NCBI GenBank assembly: GCA_020635655.1
Contig: JACJZI010000010.1
Span: 62,001-126,000, forward strand
Length of the DNA stretch: 64,000 bases
From: Flavobacteriales bacterium
Lineage (GTDB): Bacteria; Bacteroidota; Bacteroidia; Flavobacteriales_F; PHOS-HE28
Direction: 5' to 3'
Shown: positions 16,718 through 26,186 of the stretch, one piece after another
How the letters are laid out: every line of letters begins with the position of its first letter
How positions within the stretch are numbered: the first letter of the stretch is position 1
Translations under genes and position numbers: made by a program
The notes under the pieces: generated by a model
The model's input: the letters and a program-made list of their open reading frames with translations, nothing else
What the model was told of the DNA's origin: nothing
Databases searched by the model: none

Positions 16718-18406
16718 ATGTTGCGCAAGATCACCGACCATTTTGCCCACCCCATGGTGGCGCTGGCCATTTGGGTCCTACCCAACCTTCTGATCGCACA
16801 GATCGAGCAGGGGGGGCGGCCAATGGCCCTCTCCACCGCGCTCTCGGTCCGAGGCGTTCCAATTGCATCGCCGACACCGTTCGATCCATCGATGGTGCCG
16901 GACCAGAGCACCGATCGGTCGACCGGCCCTGTCGTTCCGTTCGACGCGCTCCGGTTGGAAATGAACGTCGACGTGACCACCACCGGACGGTGGGATGTGC
17001 TGAAGGACGGGTCACGTGTGTGCCGTCTTCGTGTGAGCTCCCCCGGTGCCTACGGTCTTGAATTGTTCTTCGCGGACGTGGACCTGCCCGTAGGGACCTC
17101 CATGTTCGTTCACGGTGGGGATGGGGAGCGCATCCTGGGCGCCTTCACCCGTGCCTCCATCCATGCCGATGGGACCTTCGCCACCGATCGCACACGTGGT
17201 GATGCCTGCCTGGTGGAGATCGATGTTCCGTCCTGGGCCCAGGATGCGAACCCCCATGTGCGGATCGCCAGCGTGGGCCATACCTATCGCCCGTACGATG
17301 TGGCGGCCGATCCCTGTGAGGTCGATGTGGTCTGCTCCCCCGAGGGCGACGATTGGATGGATGAAAGTGATGGCGTCGTCCGGATCCGTGTCGTGGAGAA
17401 TGGCCAGATCGGCTATTGCTCAGGTTCGCTCATCAACAATGTGGAGCAGGACTGCACCCCTTACATCCTCACTGCCTTCCACTGTGGAGTTGGTGCCAGT
17501 TCATCCGATTTCCCGCTCTGGAAGTTCTACTTCCGTTACCAACGCGCGCAATGCGGGTCCGGGAACGCATACGCCAACAAGGTGATGACCGGATGCACGG
17601 AAAGGGCGAACAGCAATGATGGGGGAGGGCAGAACGGGTCGGATTTCCTGTTGGTGGAACTGATGGACGAGGTGCCTGGTAGCTATGGACCGTATTGGAA
17701 CGGATGGGATGCGACAGGCACCATCAGCGGTTCCGGTGTCGGCATCCATCATCCCAATGGCGACGAGAAGAAGATCAGCACGTACACGACCAACTTGGTC
17801 ACCACCCATTACAGCTGGAACGGACCGCAAAGCCATTGGCTCGTGCACTGGAGCGGTACACCGAACGGACATGGCGTCACCGAGGGAGGGTCTTCCGGCT
17901 CCCCGTTGTTCGACGCTTCGGGGCACATCATCGGCAAGCTAACAGGCGGTTCCTCCTACTGCAATTCCGTGGTGCCGGGGGGGGAGAACCAACCCGACTA
18001 CTATGGCAAACTTTCCTACGATTGGACGAACAATCCGAATACCTCGGCCCAGAAGCTGAAGGCCTGGCTGGACCCACAGAGCTCGGGGACCCTCGTGCTG
18101 GATGGCAGCCGTGATCCCTGTGGGATCTATGTCGGGGTCGCCGAGCGACCCCAGGCCCTGGACGCAGCGGTCTGGACCCCCACGCCTGCGAACGATCGGG
18201 CGTGGATCAGGATCCCTTCCGCACTGACGGCGCCTGAGCGGGTGGACCTGATCGACCCGACAGGCCGGGTCGTACCTGTGCCTTCTTCCGTGCTCAACGG
18301 GACCGTCGAGCTCGAACTATCGGGTGTTGCACAGGGATATTATGCCGTTCGGACGTGGACGAAGGGTGCTCCCGCATCGGCAGGTCGCTTGATCGTGCAA
18401 CGATAG
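16718..18406 (+). CDS. Secreted trypsin-like (S1) serine protease, lysyl-endopeptidase-like, with T9SS-type tail
   Basis: 562 residues with an N-terminal hydrophobic stretch (MVALAIWVLPNLLIAQ); ATG 16754 is an alternative start. A propeptide of about 200 residues precedes the catalytic domain. The triad can be assigned as His255 (LTAFHCGVG), Asp309 (NGSDFLLVEL) and Ser393 (EGGSSGSPLFD). Spacing and flanking sequence resemble Achromobacter protease I, which cuts after lysine. Cysteines such as CSGSLINN and DCTPYILTAFHC fit the disulfides of that group. The C-terminal ~80 residues (ERVDLIDPTGRVV ... AQGYYAVRTW...GRLIVQR) look like a T9SS type-A sorting domain. Lysine specificity is inferred from family resemblance, not from an identified specificity residue. 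Confidence 0.85.
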   Translation: MLRKITDHFAHPMVALAIWVLPNLLIAQIEQGGRPMALSTALSVRGVPIASPTPFDPSMVPDQSTDRSTGPVVPFDALRLEMNVDVTTTGRWDVLKDGSRVCRLRVSSPGAYGLELFFADVDLPVGTSMFVHGGDGERILGAFTRASIHADGTFATDRTRGDACLVEIDVPSWAQDANPHVRIASVGHTYRPYDVAADPCEVDVVCSPEGDDWMDESDGVVRIRVVENGQIGYCSGSLINNVEQDCTPYILTAFHCGVGASSSDFPLWKFYFRYQRAQCGSGNAYANKVMTGCTERANSNDGGGQNGSDFLLVELMDEVPGSYGPYWNGWDATGTISGSGVGIHHPNGDEKKISTYTTNLVTTHYSWNGPQSHWLVHWSGTPNGHGVTEGGSSGSPLFDASGHIIGKLTGGSSYCNSVVPGGENQPDYYGKLSYDWTNNPNTSAQKLKAWLDPQSSGTLVLDGSRDPCGIYVGVAERPQALDAAVWTPTPANDRAWIRIPSALTAPERVDLIDPTGRVVPVPSSVLNGTVELELSGVAQGYYAVRTWTKGAPASAGRLIVQR

Positions 18407-18427
18407 GCGGTACCCGTGTCACCAGAC

Positions 18428-18457
18428 CGAAAAAGGCGCCCGCGGGCGCCTTTTTCA
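18428..18457. terminator. Bidirectional intrinsic terminator
   Basis: The stem AAGGCGCCCG / CGGGCGCCTT is nearly loopless and has an A-run before and a T-run after. It lies between two convergent genes and suits both. Confidence 0.9.
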
Positions 18458-18474
18458 ATGTGTTCCCATCCGGG

Positions 18475-18807
18475 TCATTTGCTGCGCACCCGCTGCACCT
18501 GCATGCCCATCTGCTCGTACTTCCTGACCAGTGCTTCCTGTTGACCGGATACGCGTGCGGCATCGTTGCTCCGGACCACTTCCCAGTGTGCCGGTGTCAG
18601 TTCCTCGGGGATCTGGTCGGTCCAAAGCGTGATGATATCCCTGTTCATGGCATGGATGTCCACCTCACGGGCATCGGTCATCACGACCATGCCATTCACC
18701 GTTCCGACAAGAAAGGCCTGGCAGGTGGCGGGTCCGGCCCCCTGCGCATCCATGTGCATGGAAGTGGAAAGGCAGGTGGCCAACAACAGGGTCTGTAGGG
18801 CGTTCAT
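18475..18807 (-). CDS. Small exported hypothetical protein
   Basis: 110 residues from ATG 18807, chosen because it begins a signal peptide (NALQTLLLATCLSTSMHMDAQG). The mature part of about 88 residues has one early cysteine (PATCQAF) and ends in a charged helix with KYEQMGMQVQRVRSK. I do not recognise the family. It follows the 18860-20956 gene on the same strand after 52 nt and may be co-transcribed with it; it ends at the shared terminator. Confidence 0.65.
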   Translation of the reverse strand: MNALQTLLLATCLSTSMHMDAQGAGPATCQAFLVGTVNGMVVMTDAREVDIHAMNRDIITLWTDQIPEELTPAHWEVVRSNDAARVSGQQEALVRKYEQMGMQVQRVRSK

Positions 18808-18859
18808 GCGGAAGTGGTTTGGAAGGACAATGATACGCAACGCCGCAGGATGACCTGGT

Positions 18860-20956
18860 TCAAGGACCGGCCAGGATGTGGTCCGCATCGTCCGCGCTGA
18901 TGATGCGTCCGCCCAGTTCACCAACAACGAACGCATCGGTCAGGCCTTTCGTTTGGAGCGACTGGCGGGCCTCCTCAGCAGCGGCACGGTCGGTGAAGGA
19001 CCCATAGAAATAACGCACTGCCTCGGCACTGGTCACGGGGGTCACGTTCCCCACTTCCAGGTACTTGTCCATGACGTCCATCGGTACGTTGCCGGCGAAG
19101 GTGCCCACCTGAACGCGATACCGCACGAGGCTCTTGTCGATGGTCCCTTGCGGTACCTGGTCCAGGTCCTCGTGCCCGGTCAGTCGGGCACCGGCCTCCT
19201 TGAGCGAAACGCGCTTTCCGTTCTTGAAAGCCACCAGGAAGGCTCCGTTGAAGCCCTTCAAGAGCATGTCCACCCGGTGCTTCGCCGCGGCGTTGATGTC
19301 GGTGTAGCTGCCGGTGTAGTAGCGTGTCAGGCCATCGTCGCCCTTCAGCACCACCAGATCGTTAATGCCGGCAAAGATGTTCCTGGAGAGCTCGTACCTG
19401 AAGGCACCGAGCTGCACGCGCACCACGGCCTCTTCAGCGCCCGCGGCGGGTTCGGTGGGCGTGGGTCCCTCACCCAGGGCCGCCTTGGCCTGGGCCACTT
19501 GATCGGATATATCGACCAGATCGCTGCCGACCTGCGCCATCACTTTGCCCGGCATGCCCTGTTCATCCAATGCCAGTTCACGGCGGATGGCTTCCGGGAT
19601 CGCGTCGTAATCACCCACAACGTAGAACGTGGTGTCCCCCTTCACGATGGTCCGGACGTCCGGGATGCTCAGGATGCGATCGATCATGTCCTCCGATATG
19701 CCTTCCACCTCCGTGCCCACCTGCACCACATAGGATCGCCTCGGCTTGGCGTTCACGGCTTTCGGAGGCGGACCAACCGATTCCACGCGCGTGGTCACGA
19801 TGTTCGCGTTCGCCGAGTCCTTGTAGTTGAGATATGCCTTGAGCAGGGCTTCGTCCGTCAGGGTCACACCATCGGCGTCCACGATCGCCCCGGGCGCACT
19901 TGCCGGTTCCAGGTCGATGTCATCCGCTACGCCATCACCGTCACCATCCAGGGGACAGCCATGGGCGTCGACCTTCGTTCCTGCGGGCGTGTGGGGGCAA
20001 TCGTCGTGCATGTCGCTCACACCATCACCGTCCTCGTCGTCATGCAGGGCGATCTGGTCCATTTCCTCGTTCGATATGGTCGGACCTTTCGCACGTGCCG
20101 GCTTCCGGTGGATGTCGATCGCATAATCGATCGAGAAGGAGGAGAAGAGGAAACGATCGTTCCGTGCATCGCCCTGGCGTTCCTCCCTGCTGTCAGCGGT
20201 CACGCCATCGATCAGGTCCGTTCCTGTCAGATGCAGCTCGGTTCCCACGCGCAGGTCGAACCCGCCGCCCAGGCGCATGCGTGCGCCCACGCCAATGGGC
20301 ACGCCCCAGCTGCGTTCCGCGTATTTCCCGAAGCCGTCCAGGTCGAGTTCCCGGATATCGCTCTCGTAGGTGTGGTCACGCTGGAGCTGGATGGCAAGCC
20401 CTGCGTTGGGGTCGTGCTCATCAAGGTCGCGGATCGTGCCATCGCTCCAATAATGATAGCGGCGGCCCTGTGCATCGAACAGGTCGGTCTTGCTAACGAA
20501 CTCCACGCTTTCCAATCCCACGGATATGTAGGGTTCGACCACGTGGTCGGGATGGAGCAATTGAAGGAAGTTGTAGGAGAATTGGAAGCCGCCCGTGGTG
20601 ACGCGCGATTCGAAGTTCAGGTTGCGATCGGTGCCCCTTTCGTTGGCCCCCACACGTCCAAATAGCCCGAAGACCGTGACATCGAGCCACGGGGTCAGGG
20701 GAGTACCGGCCCGGAACCGGTAGCCCACCCGGCTGAGCAACGGATCATAGCCGGCGTGCGAGCTGCCGATATCCCCATAGAAGGCGAACATGCCGACCTC
20801 CATGCCGAACGTGGGCCGCAGCTTGAAAGCCGTGGAGTCCGGGTCCTTCTGTTGTGCATCCGTGCCGAGCGGGCTCAGCAGCAGGGAGCACAGGACGGAC
20901 TTCCAGACGATCGTTGCCCATTTGCCGGTTCGGACCGGTCCGGAGGAAATGTGCAT
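18860..20956 (-). CDS. Outer-membrane barrel protein fused to TSP3 repeat and three SPOR-like domains
   Basis: 698 residues with signal peptide (IVWKSVLCSLLLSPLGTDA). Residues about 45-290 look like an OmpA-type beta-barrel (FGMEVGMFAFYGDIGSSHAG, alternating strands). Residues about 309-350 carry a thrombospondin type-3 calcium loop (DEDGDGVSDMHDDCPHTPAG, DGDGDGVADD). Three SPOR-like units follow: about 405-475 (RRSYVVQVGT), 511-590 (VVRVQLGAFRYELSR) and 613-680 (YRVQVGTFAGNVP). In classic barrel-TSP3 proteins the last domain is OmpA; here SPOR-like domains take that place. SPOR domains bind denuded glycan strands at division sites, so a link from outer membrane to septal peptidoglycan is plausible but inferred. 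Confidence 0.82.
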   Translation of the reverse strand: MHISSGPVRTGKWATIVWKSVLCSLLLSPLGTDAQQKDPDSTAFKLRPTFGMEVGMFAFYGDIGSSHAGYDPLLSRVGYRFRAGTPLTPWLDVTVFGLFGRVGANERGTDRNLNFESRVTTGGFQFSYNFLQLLHPDHVVEPYISVGLESVEFVSKTDLFDAQGRRYHYWSDGTIRDLDEHDPNAGLAIQLQRDHTYESDIRELDLDGFGKYAERSWGVPIGVGARMRLGGGFDLRVGTELHLTGTDLIDGVTADSREERQGDARNDRFLFSSFSIDYAIDIHRKPARAKGPTISNEEMDQIALHDDEDGDGVSDMHDDCPHTPAGTKVDAHGCPLDGDGDGVADDIDLEPASAPGAIVDADGVTLTDEALLKAYLNYKDSANANIVTTRVESVGPPPKAVNAKPRRSYVVQVGTEVEGISEDMIDRILSIPDVRTIVKGDTTFYVVGDYDAIPEAIRRELALDEQGMPGKVMAQVGSDLVDISDQVAQAKAALGEGPTPTEPAAGAEEAVVRVQLGAFRYELSRNIFAGINDLVVLKGDDGLTRYYTGSYTDINAAAKHRVDMLLKGFNGAFLVAFKNGKRVSLKEAGARLTGHEDLDQVPQGTIDKSLVRYRVQVGTFAGNVPMDVMDKYLEVGNVTPVTSAEAVRYFYGSFTDRAAAEEARQSLQTKGLTDAFVVGELGGRIISADDADHILAGP

Positions 20957-20962
20957 GCGCCT

Positions 20963-20970
20963 GAAAGATA
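20963..20970 (-). promoter_or_regulatory. -7-like promoter box TATCTTTC
   Basis: Ends 6 nt before ATG 20956, which would give an almost leaderless transcript. Confidence 0.4.
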
Positions 20971-20981
20971 GTTTGCGCGGA

Positions 20982-22427
20982 TCATTGGACCCACTGTTGG
21001 TGGGAGATCATCAAGGCCTCCTGCACCGTGATGCGGGACCCATTGTTGTAGGCAGTGACGAACGGTCCCGGGAAGTGATGCCCAGCGGCCACCAGGGAGA
21101 CCCGCTCGTCACGGGCCTCGCGGTATTCGGGATACCGTCCGGTGGTGTATTTGATCCATCCTTCGTGATGTTCGATATCGAAATCGCCGTTGAAGTGGTG
21201 GCGTTCCATGAAATAGGCCTTGCCCACCTCGCGGTGCGCGGCCGTGATCTGCACCTTGTAGGTGATCCCTTGCTCGGGAGCGGGGACCCTGCGGGATACG
21301 GCATCCTGTTTTGCGGGTGGCTCCGTGGTCCGTTCGCCTGCGGCATCACCGGTAGTTCCGTGATCCTCGTTCAGGTCCTTGTGAAGCCCTGAATCGTCAG
21401 TGGCCTTCTGCGGATCCATCGTGGCCTGTTGTTGGGCCAGCATTTCAAGGACCTTCGAACCGGCGAAGAACTTGGTGATGTCCAGGTTCACCCGCTGTGT
21501 TTCATCGTTGACCAGGTATCCGAACTCACCCCGCAGCTCGAATTCCCCCTCGGCCGAGGCGGGCGCGCGGAGTTTGTAGATCACCTTGATCTCGGGGCTC
21601 TCGGGCAGGTTCAACCAAACGAACTTCGCAATGCGGTCGTTGGCGGTGAAGATGGCCTGTGCACTGTTCTTCTCCAACGCAGTGAATCCCAGAGGAAGCT
21701 CCTCCTGCAGCTTCCCGAACCCACGGACCGCCCCTTTGTCGATCGTCACCTCCACCAGCATCTCGCTTTCGGTGACCGGTGTGACCTTGCGTGAGACCGT
21801 CACGCCTCCGGTACTCTGTTCGGGGGGCGCCTGCGAAGTCAAGTTCGTGCTGCTATTGTCGGATATCGGAGTGGGAAGAGCGACCTCCTCAGCCGGTGTT
21901 ACCTGTACCGGGGCGGCACCTGCGGCACTGACGATATCGTTCGAGGCATCCATGTCCTCCGTTCCTTCCGGCGTGGCGATCTCCTGTGCAACGGTGGCAT
22001 CCCCCATCACCGTCACCGTGGTGGCGGGCAGGTCATAGGTGCGGCGCTCGTTCTCTTCGATGTAGGAGAACCGACCGGTGATCGGGAGCGCACCCGCCGC
22101 ATCCGGTGCGGCGATCAGATCGTAGCTCACCTTGAAGGATGGGCTCGAAGGGAGCGCCATCCAGATGAACTTCGCCTTCTGGTCGGCGAAGGTGAACGAG
22201 GCCCCCTTGGTTTCGATCGCGGTGACCGAGAACCCCTCGGGCAGGTCGAGCTGAAGCTTGGCGAAGCCGGTCAGATCGCCCTTCTCCACCGTCACGGTCA
22301 CCTTCACTTCGGTGCCGGGCATCATCGTGGCGGGCGCGTCCTGGGTGATCTTGACGTTCACCAGGAGGAAGAGGTCGATCAGCAGGATGCCGAAGAGATC
22401 GAAAAGAACGAGAAGGGGATAGGCCAT
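20982..22427 (-). CDS. Membrane-anchored protein with duplicated beta domain and SPOR-like C-terminus
   Basis: 481 residues from ATG 22427, selected because a hydrophobic anchor follows (AYPLLVLFDLFGILLIDLFLLVNV). Two copies of an ~110-residue beta domain are obvious: VEKGDLTGFAKLQLDLPEGF near residue 50 and IDKGAVRGFGKLQEELPLGF near residue 245. Each is followed by a ..AKF[IV]W..LP.SP..KV.Y.L motif. A low-complexity Pro/Glu/Thr linker separates the copies, and the last ~85 residues (YKVQITAAHREVGKAYFMER ... RISVQEAL-like end) resemble a SPOR domain. It lies 25 nt from the barrel-SPOR gene on the same strand. The family and function are unknown to me; an envelope or division-linked scaffold is possible. 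Confidence 0.75.
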   Translation of the reverse strand: MAYPLLVLFDLFGILLIDLFLLVNVKITQDAPATMMPGTEVKVTVTVEKGDLTGFAKLQLDLPEGFSVTAIETKGASFTFADQKAKFIWMALPSSPSFKVSYDLIAAPDAAGALPITGRFSYIEENERRTYDLPATTVTVMGDATVAQEIATPEGTEDMDASNDIVSAAGAAPVQVTPAEEVALPTPISDNSSTNLTSQAPPEQSTGGVTVSRKVTPVTESEMLVEVTIDKGAVRGFGKLQEELPLGFTALEKNSAQAIFTANDRIAKFVWLNLPESPEIKVIYKLRAPASAEGEFELRGEFGYLVNDETQRVNLDITKFFAGSKVLEMLAQQQATMDPQKATDDSGLHKDLNEDHGTTGDAAGERTTEPPAKQDAVSRRVPAPEQGITYKVQITAAHREVGKAYFMERHHFNGDFDIEHHEGWIKYTTGRYPEYREARDERVSLVAAGHHFPGPFVTAYNNGSRITVQEALMISHQQWVQ

Positions 22428-22465
22428 GGATGGAGGTTTCGCATGGGCCCTGCGGTGGGCCTGAG

Positions 22466-22473
22466 CAAAACTA
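22466..22473 (-). promoter_or_regulatory. -7 promoter box TAGTTTTG
   Basis: A full TAnnTTTG match, 38 nt upstream of the duplicated-domain protein start at 22427. Confidence 0.5.
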
Positions 22474-22565
22474 TCCGCAAGCCGTGCGGCGATCCACGCG
22501 TGCGCGTGATGCGATACCAACACCGCCGTGTTGAAGAGCGCGCGGTCCGCGCGGCCCCGACGGTG

Positions 22566-23324
22566 TCAGAAGTTCGGCTTCAGCATGTACCTGCTGTAGA
22601 AGCGATCGATCGCATCCACGGCCTCCTGCGCGGTGTCCACCACGTTGATCAGGTCCAGGTCCTCCGTATGGATGTTGTGGTGCTTGTCGCCCATCGTATG
22701 GCGGATCCAATCCAGCAATCCCTGCCAGTAGGCCTTGCCCACCATGATGATGGGGAAGCGGCCGATCTTCTTCGTCTGGATCAGCGTGAGCGCTTCGAAC
22801 AGTTCGTCCAATGTGCCGAAACCGCCAGGCAGAACGATGAAGCCCTGTGAGTATTTGATGAACATCACCTTGCGCACGAAGAAGTAGTCGAAGTGCAGGC
22901 TCTTCTCCTTGTCGATGAACGGGTTCGGCTCCTGTTCGAACGGCAGTTCGATGTTCAATCCCACGCTGGTGCCGCCACCGCGTTGTGCACCCTTGTTGGC
23001 CGCTTCCATGATGCCGGGGCCACCACCGGTGATCACGCCATAGCCATAGCCCGTGAGCAGGAAGGCGATCTCCTCTGCCAGGGCATATTCACTGCTGGTG
23101 GCGGTGGTACGCGCGCTGCCGAACACGCTCACACAGGGCCGGATGCGCTGAAGGGCCTCGAAGCCCTCCACGAACTCGCTCATGATCTTGAAGATGGCCC
23201 AGCTGTCATTGGCCTTCACTTCGCTCCAGCCCTTCCGCTTGAAGGCCTTCTTGATCCGGCGTTCGCTGTCATCGTGGTCCTCGACGGTCCTTCGACGGGA
23301 CGAGCGGGTGGTGGTCCGTTTCAT
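22566..23324 (-). CDS. LOG family (TIGR00730) Rossmann-fold protein, putative nucleoside 5'-monophosphate phosphoribohydrolase
   Basis: 252 residues. Both signature motifs are present: VITGGGPGIMEAANKGA and LPGGFGTLDELFEALTLIQTKK (PGGxGTxxE). Family members hydrolyse cytokinin-type or ordinary nucleoside 5'-monophosphates to base plus ribose 5-phosphate; the true substrate here is not shown by sequence. The N-terminus is basic (KRTTTRSSRRR). Its ATG overlaps the uvrA stop as ATGA, so it is translationally coupled and is the last gene of the nine-gene minus-strand unit. Confidence 0.9.
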   Translation of the reverse strand: MKRTTTRSSRRRTVEDHDDSERRIKKAFKRKGWSEVKANDSWAIFKIMSEFVEGFEALQRIRPCVSVFGSARTTATSSEYALAEEIAFLLTGYGYGVITGGGPGIMEAANKGAQRGGGTSVGLNIELPFEQEPNPFIDKEKSLHFDYFFVRKVMFIKYSQGFIVLPGGFGTLDELFEALTLIQTKKIGRFPIIMVGKAYWQGLLDWIRHTMGDKHHNIHTEDLDLINVVDTAQEAVDAIDRFYSRYMLKPNF

Positions 23325-26152
23325 CGTATTTCGTTCTCCAGATAGCGTGCAGTGTATCCCTTGCCCATGCGCACCACCTCTTCGGGCGTTCCCCGCGCCA
23401 CGACATGTCCACCCCCCGATCCTCCCTCGGGGCCCAGGTCGATCACCTGGTCGGCCACTTTCACGATGTCCAGGTTATGCTCGATCACCAGCACCGTGTT
23501 CCCCTGGTCCACCAACCGGTCGAGCACGTCGATCAGCTGCCGCACGTCCTCGAAGTGCAGGCCGGTCGTGGGTTCGTCCAGGATGTAGAACGTGTTGCCG
23601 GTGCCGCGCCGTGACAGTTCGGAGGCCAGCTTGATGCGCTGGGCCTCACCGCCGCTCAAGGTCGTGCTGCTCTGTCCCAATGTGACGTAGCCCAGTCCAA
23701 CATCCAGCAATGTGCGGAGCTTTTGCGCCAGTTGTGGCACGTCCTTGAATAGCTCCGCTGCTTCCTCCACGGGCATGGCGAGCACGTCCGCAATGCTGCG
23801 CCCCTTGAAGCGGACCTCCAGTGTTTCGCGGTCGTACCGTTTGCCGCGACAGGTCTCACAAGGGACCGTGACATCGGGCAGGAAGTTCATCTCGATGGTC
23901 CTGACCCCGGCCCCTTTGCAGGTCTCGCATCGGCCGCCCGGCGTGTTGAACGAGAAGCGCCCCGCCTTGTACCCACGCACCTTGGCGCCGGGCAGCTGGG
24001 CGTACAGCTGCCGGATGTGATCGAAAAGGCCCGTATAGGTGGCGGGATTGCTGCGTGGTGTGCGACCGATCGGGCTTTGGTCCACTTCGATCACTTTGTC
24101 GAGATGTTCGAGACCTGTGATGCGGTCGTAGGGCAGGGGATGTGCATCCGCCCGGTGGAAATGCCTGCTCAGGATCGGATAGAGCGTATCCCCGATCAGG
24201 GAGCTCTTGCCGCTTCCGCTCACACCCGTCACGCAGATGAACGTGCCCAGGGGAAAGGCGACATCGATCTCCTTCAGATTGTTGCCTGACGCGCCATGCA
24301 GGACCAATCGGTGGCCGTTCCCCCTGCGGCGTGCGGTCGGCACGGGCACCTGTTCCTCCCCACGGAGATATTGTCCGGTGAGCGATCCGCTCTTCACCAG
24401 TTCGGCGGGTGTGCCCTCTGCCATCAAACGTCCGCCGTGCTCGCCGGCACCAGGACCCAGGTCGAGGATGTGGTCCGCCTGCAGCATCATCTCCTTGTCG
24501 TGCTCCACCACGATCACCGAGTTGCCGCCGTCCCTCAATTGCCGGAGCGAGGCGATCAACCGATGGTCGTCGCGTTGGTGCAGCCCGATGCTGGGTTCGT
24601 CCAGGATGTAGAGCACCCCGGTGAGTTCGGACCCGATCTGCGTGGCCAGCCGGATGCGCTGCGCCTCCCCACCGCTCAGGGTACGGGCACTGCGGTCGAG
24701 TGTCAGGTATTCGAGGCCCACGTCCAACAGAAAGCGCGTGCGTGCGGTGATCTCCTTGATCACCTCGCCGGCGATCCGTGCCCGGCGTTCGTCCAGGTCT
24801 TCCAGTGATCCGGCCATGAACGTGTGCAGTTCGTCAAGGGGCAGAATGGACAGTTCATGGATGTTCTTTCCCGCGAACCGGAACCAGAGCGCGGTCCGTT
24901 TCAAACGTGAACCGTGGCACTCCGGACAGGTGGTCATGTGGGTGAAGCGCTCCGCCCACTTCTGCAGTTGCTTCGAACCCTCGTCCGCCTGTTCCTTGAT
25001 GAAGGGGATGATGCCCTCGAACTGGACCTTCCTGTCGCTCAGACCAACACGGCTGCTCACGCGGAGCGGTTCGTCCATGCCGTTCAACAGGGCGGCGAGC
25101 ACTTCGTCGCCCATCTCCTCCATCGGTGTGTCCAGGTCGTGACCGAAATTCTCCAGCACGGCCTCCACCTGACGGAAGATCCAGTTGTTCTTGTAACTGC
25201 CGAGCGGGAGTACCGCGCCCCGTCGGATGTTCTTGCTCCGGTCGGGCACGATCTTGCGCACATCCACTTCCGTCACCTGGCCCAGGCCACTGCATTTCGG
25301 GCAGGCGCCATAGGGGGAGTTGAAGCTGAAGAGGTTCGGTTCGGGTTCCTCGTAGGCGATCCCGGAGGTGGGGCACATCAGGTTCCGGCTGAAATAGCGC
25401 GGCGCGGCTTCTGTCGGGTCCAGGGCGAGAAGATCGCCCTTGCCGTATTTGAGCGCCAGTGCGCAGGTATCGGCCAGACGTTTGCGGCTGTTCGGTCCCA
25501 CTTTCAGCCGGTCGATCACCACCTCGATGTCGTGCAGTTTGTACCGGTCGAGCCGTGGCCGTGCGGTCAGTTCGACCACTTTCCCGTCCACGCGAACGCG
25601 TAGGAATCCCTGACGCAGCAGCTGCTCGAACAGTTCGCGGTAGTGCCCCTTGCGGCCCCGGACGATCGGTGCCAGAACGATCAGCTCCCGGCCGTCGTAG
25701 TGCCCCAGGAGCAGGTCCACGATGGCCGCATCGGTGTAGCGTACCATGGGCTCCCCGGTCACATAGCTGAATGCCTCGGATGCCCGCGCGAACAGCAGAC
25801 GGAGCAGGTCGTACACTTCGGTGATGGTGCCCACGGTGCTGCGCGGGTTGCGCCCGATGGTCTTCTGTTCGATGGCGATCACGGGACTGAGCCCGTTGAT
25901 CATGTCCACGTCGGGCCGCTCGATGCCGCCGAGGAATTGGCGGGCATAGGCGTTGAAGGTCTCGATGTAGCGGCGCTGTCCCTCCGCATGCAGTGTGTCG
26001 AACGCCAGGCTGCTCTTGCCGCTGCCACTGAGACCGGTGATCACCACGAGCTTGTCGCGCGGGATGGTGACGTCGATGTTCTTGAGGTTGTGCACACGTG
26101 CACCGAGCACCTCGATGCAGGCATCCCCGGCGGCAAGGCCGTTGGATGCCAT
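23321..26152 (-). CDS. uvrA: Excinuclease ABC subunit A
   Basis: 943 residues from ATG 26152. An in-frame ATG at 26215 would add 21 residues and overlap the preceding gene by 29 nt, and the family normally starts close to IEVLGARVHNLKNIDV. Two ABC modules are complete: Walker A GLSGSGKSS near residue 40 and GVSGSGKSS in the second half; signatures LSGGEAQRIRLAT and LSGGEAQRIKLAS; Walker B YILDEPSIGLHQ and YILDEPTTGLHF. The C-terminal zinc finger is intact (CETCKGAG ... CETCRGKRY). In the first finger the leading pair is CPTS rather than CxxC. UvrA recognises bulky DNA lesions in nucleotide excision repair with UvrB and UvrC, which are not in this window. Confidence 0.98.
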   Translation of the reverse strand: MASNGLAAGDACIEVLGARVHNLKNIDVTIPRDKLVVITGLSGSGKSSLAFDTLHAEGQRRYIETFNAYARQFLGGIERPDVDMINGLSPVIAIEQKTIGRNPRSTVGTITEVYDLLRLLFARASEAFSYVTGEPMVRYTDAAIVDLLLGHYDGRELIVLAPIVRGRKGHYRELFEQLLRQGFLRVRVDGKVVELTARPRLDRYKLHDIEVVIDRLKVGPNSRKRLADTCALALKYGKGDLLALDPTEAAPRYFSRNLMCPTSGIAYEEPEPNLFSFNSPYGACPKCSGLGQVTEVDVRKIVPDRSKNIRRGAVLPLGSYKNNWIFRQVEAVLENFGHDLDTPMEEMGDEVLAALLNGMDEPLRVSSRVGLSDRKVQFEGIIPFIKEQADEGSKQLQKWAERFTHMTTCPECHGSRLKRTALWFRFAGKNIHELSILPLDELHTFMAGSLEDLDERRARIAGEVIKEITARTRFLLDVGLEYLTLDRSARTLSGGEAQRIRLATQIGSELTGVLYILDEPSIGLHQRDDHRLIASLRQLRDGGNSVIVVEHDKEMMLQADHILDLGPGAGEHGGRLMAEGTPAELVKSGSLTGQYLRGEEQVPVPTARRRGNGHRLVLHGASGNNLKEIDVAFPLGTFICVTGVSGSGKSSLIGDTLYPILSRHFHRADAHPLPYDRITGLEHLDKVIEVDQSPIGRTPRSNPATYTGLFDHIRQLYAQLPGAKVRGYKAGRFSFNTPGGRCETCKGAGVRTIEMNFLPDVTVPCETCRGKRYDRETLEVRFKGRSIADVLAMPVEEAAELFKDVPQLAQKLRTLLDVGLGYVTLGQSSTTLSGGEAQRIKLASELSRRGTGNTFYILDEPTTGLHFEDVRQLIDVLDRLVDQGNTVLVIEHNLDIVKVADQVIDLGPEGGSGGGHVVARGTPEEVVRMGKGYTARYLENEIR

Positions 26153-26186
26153 CGCGGATGCGGTGCGGTCGTTCCTGCGTGTGTGC

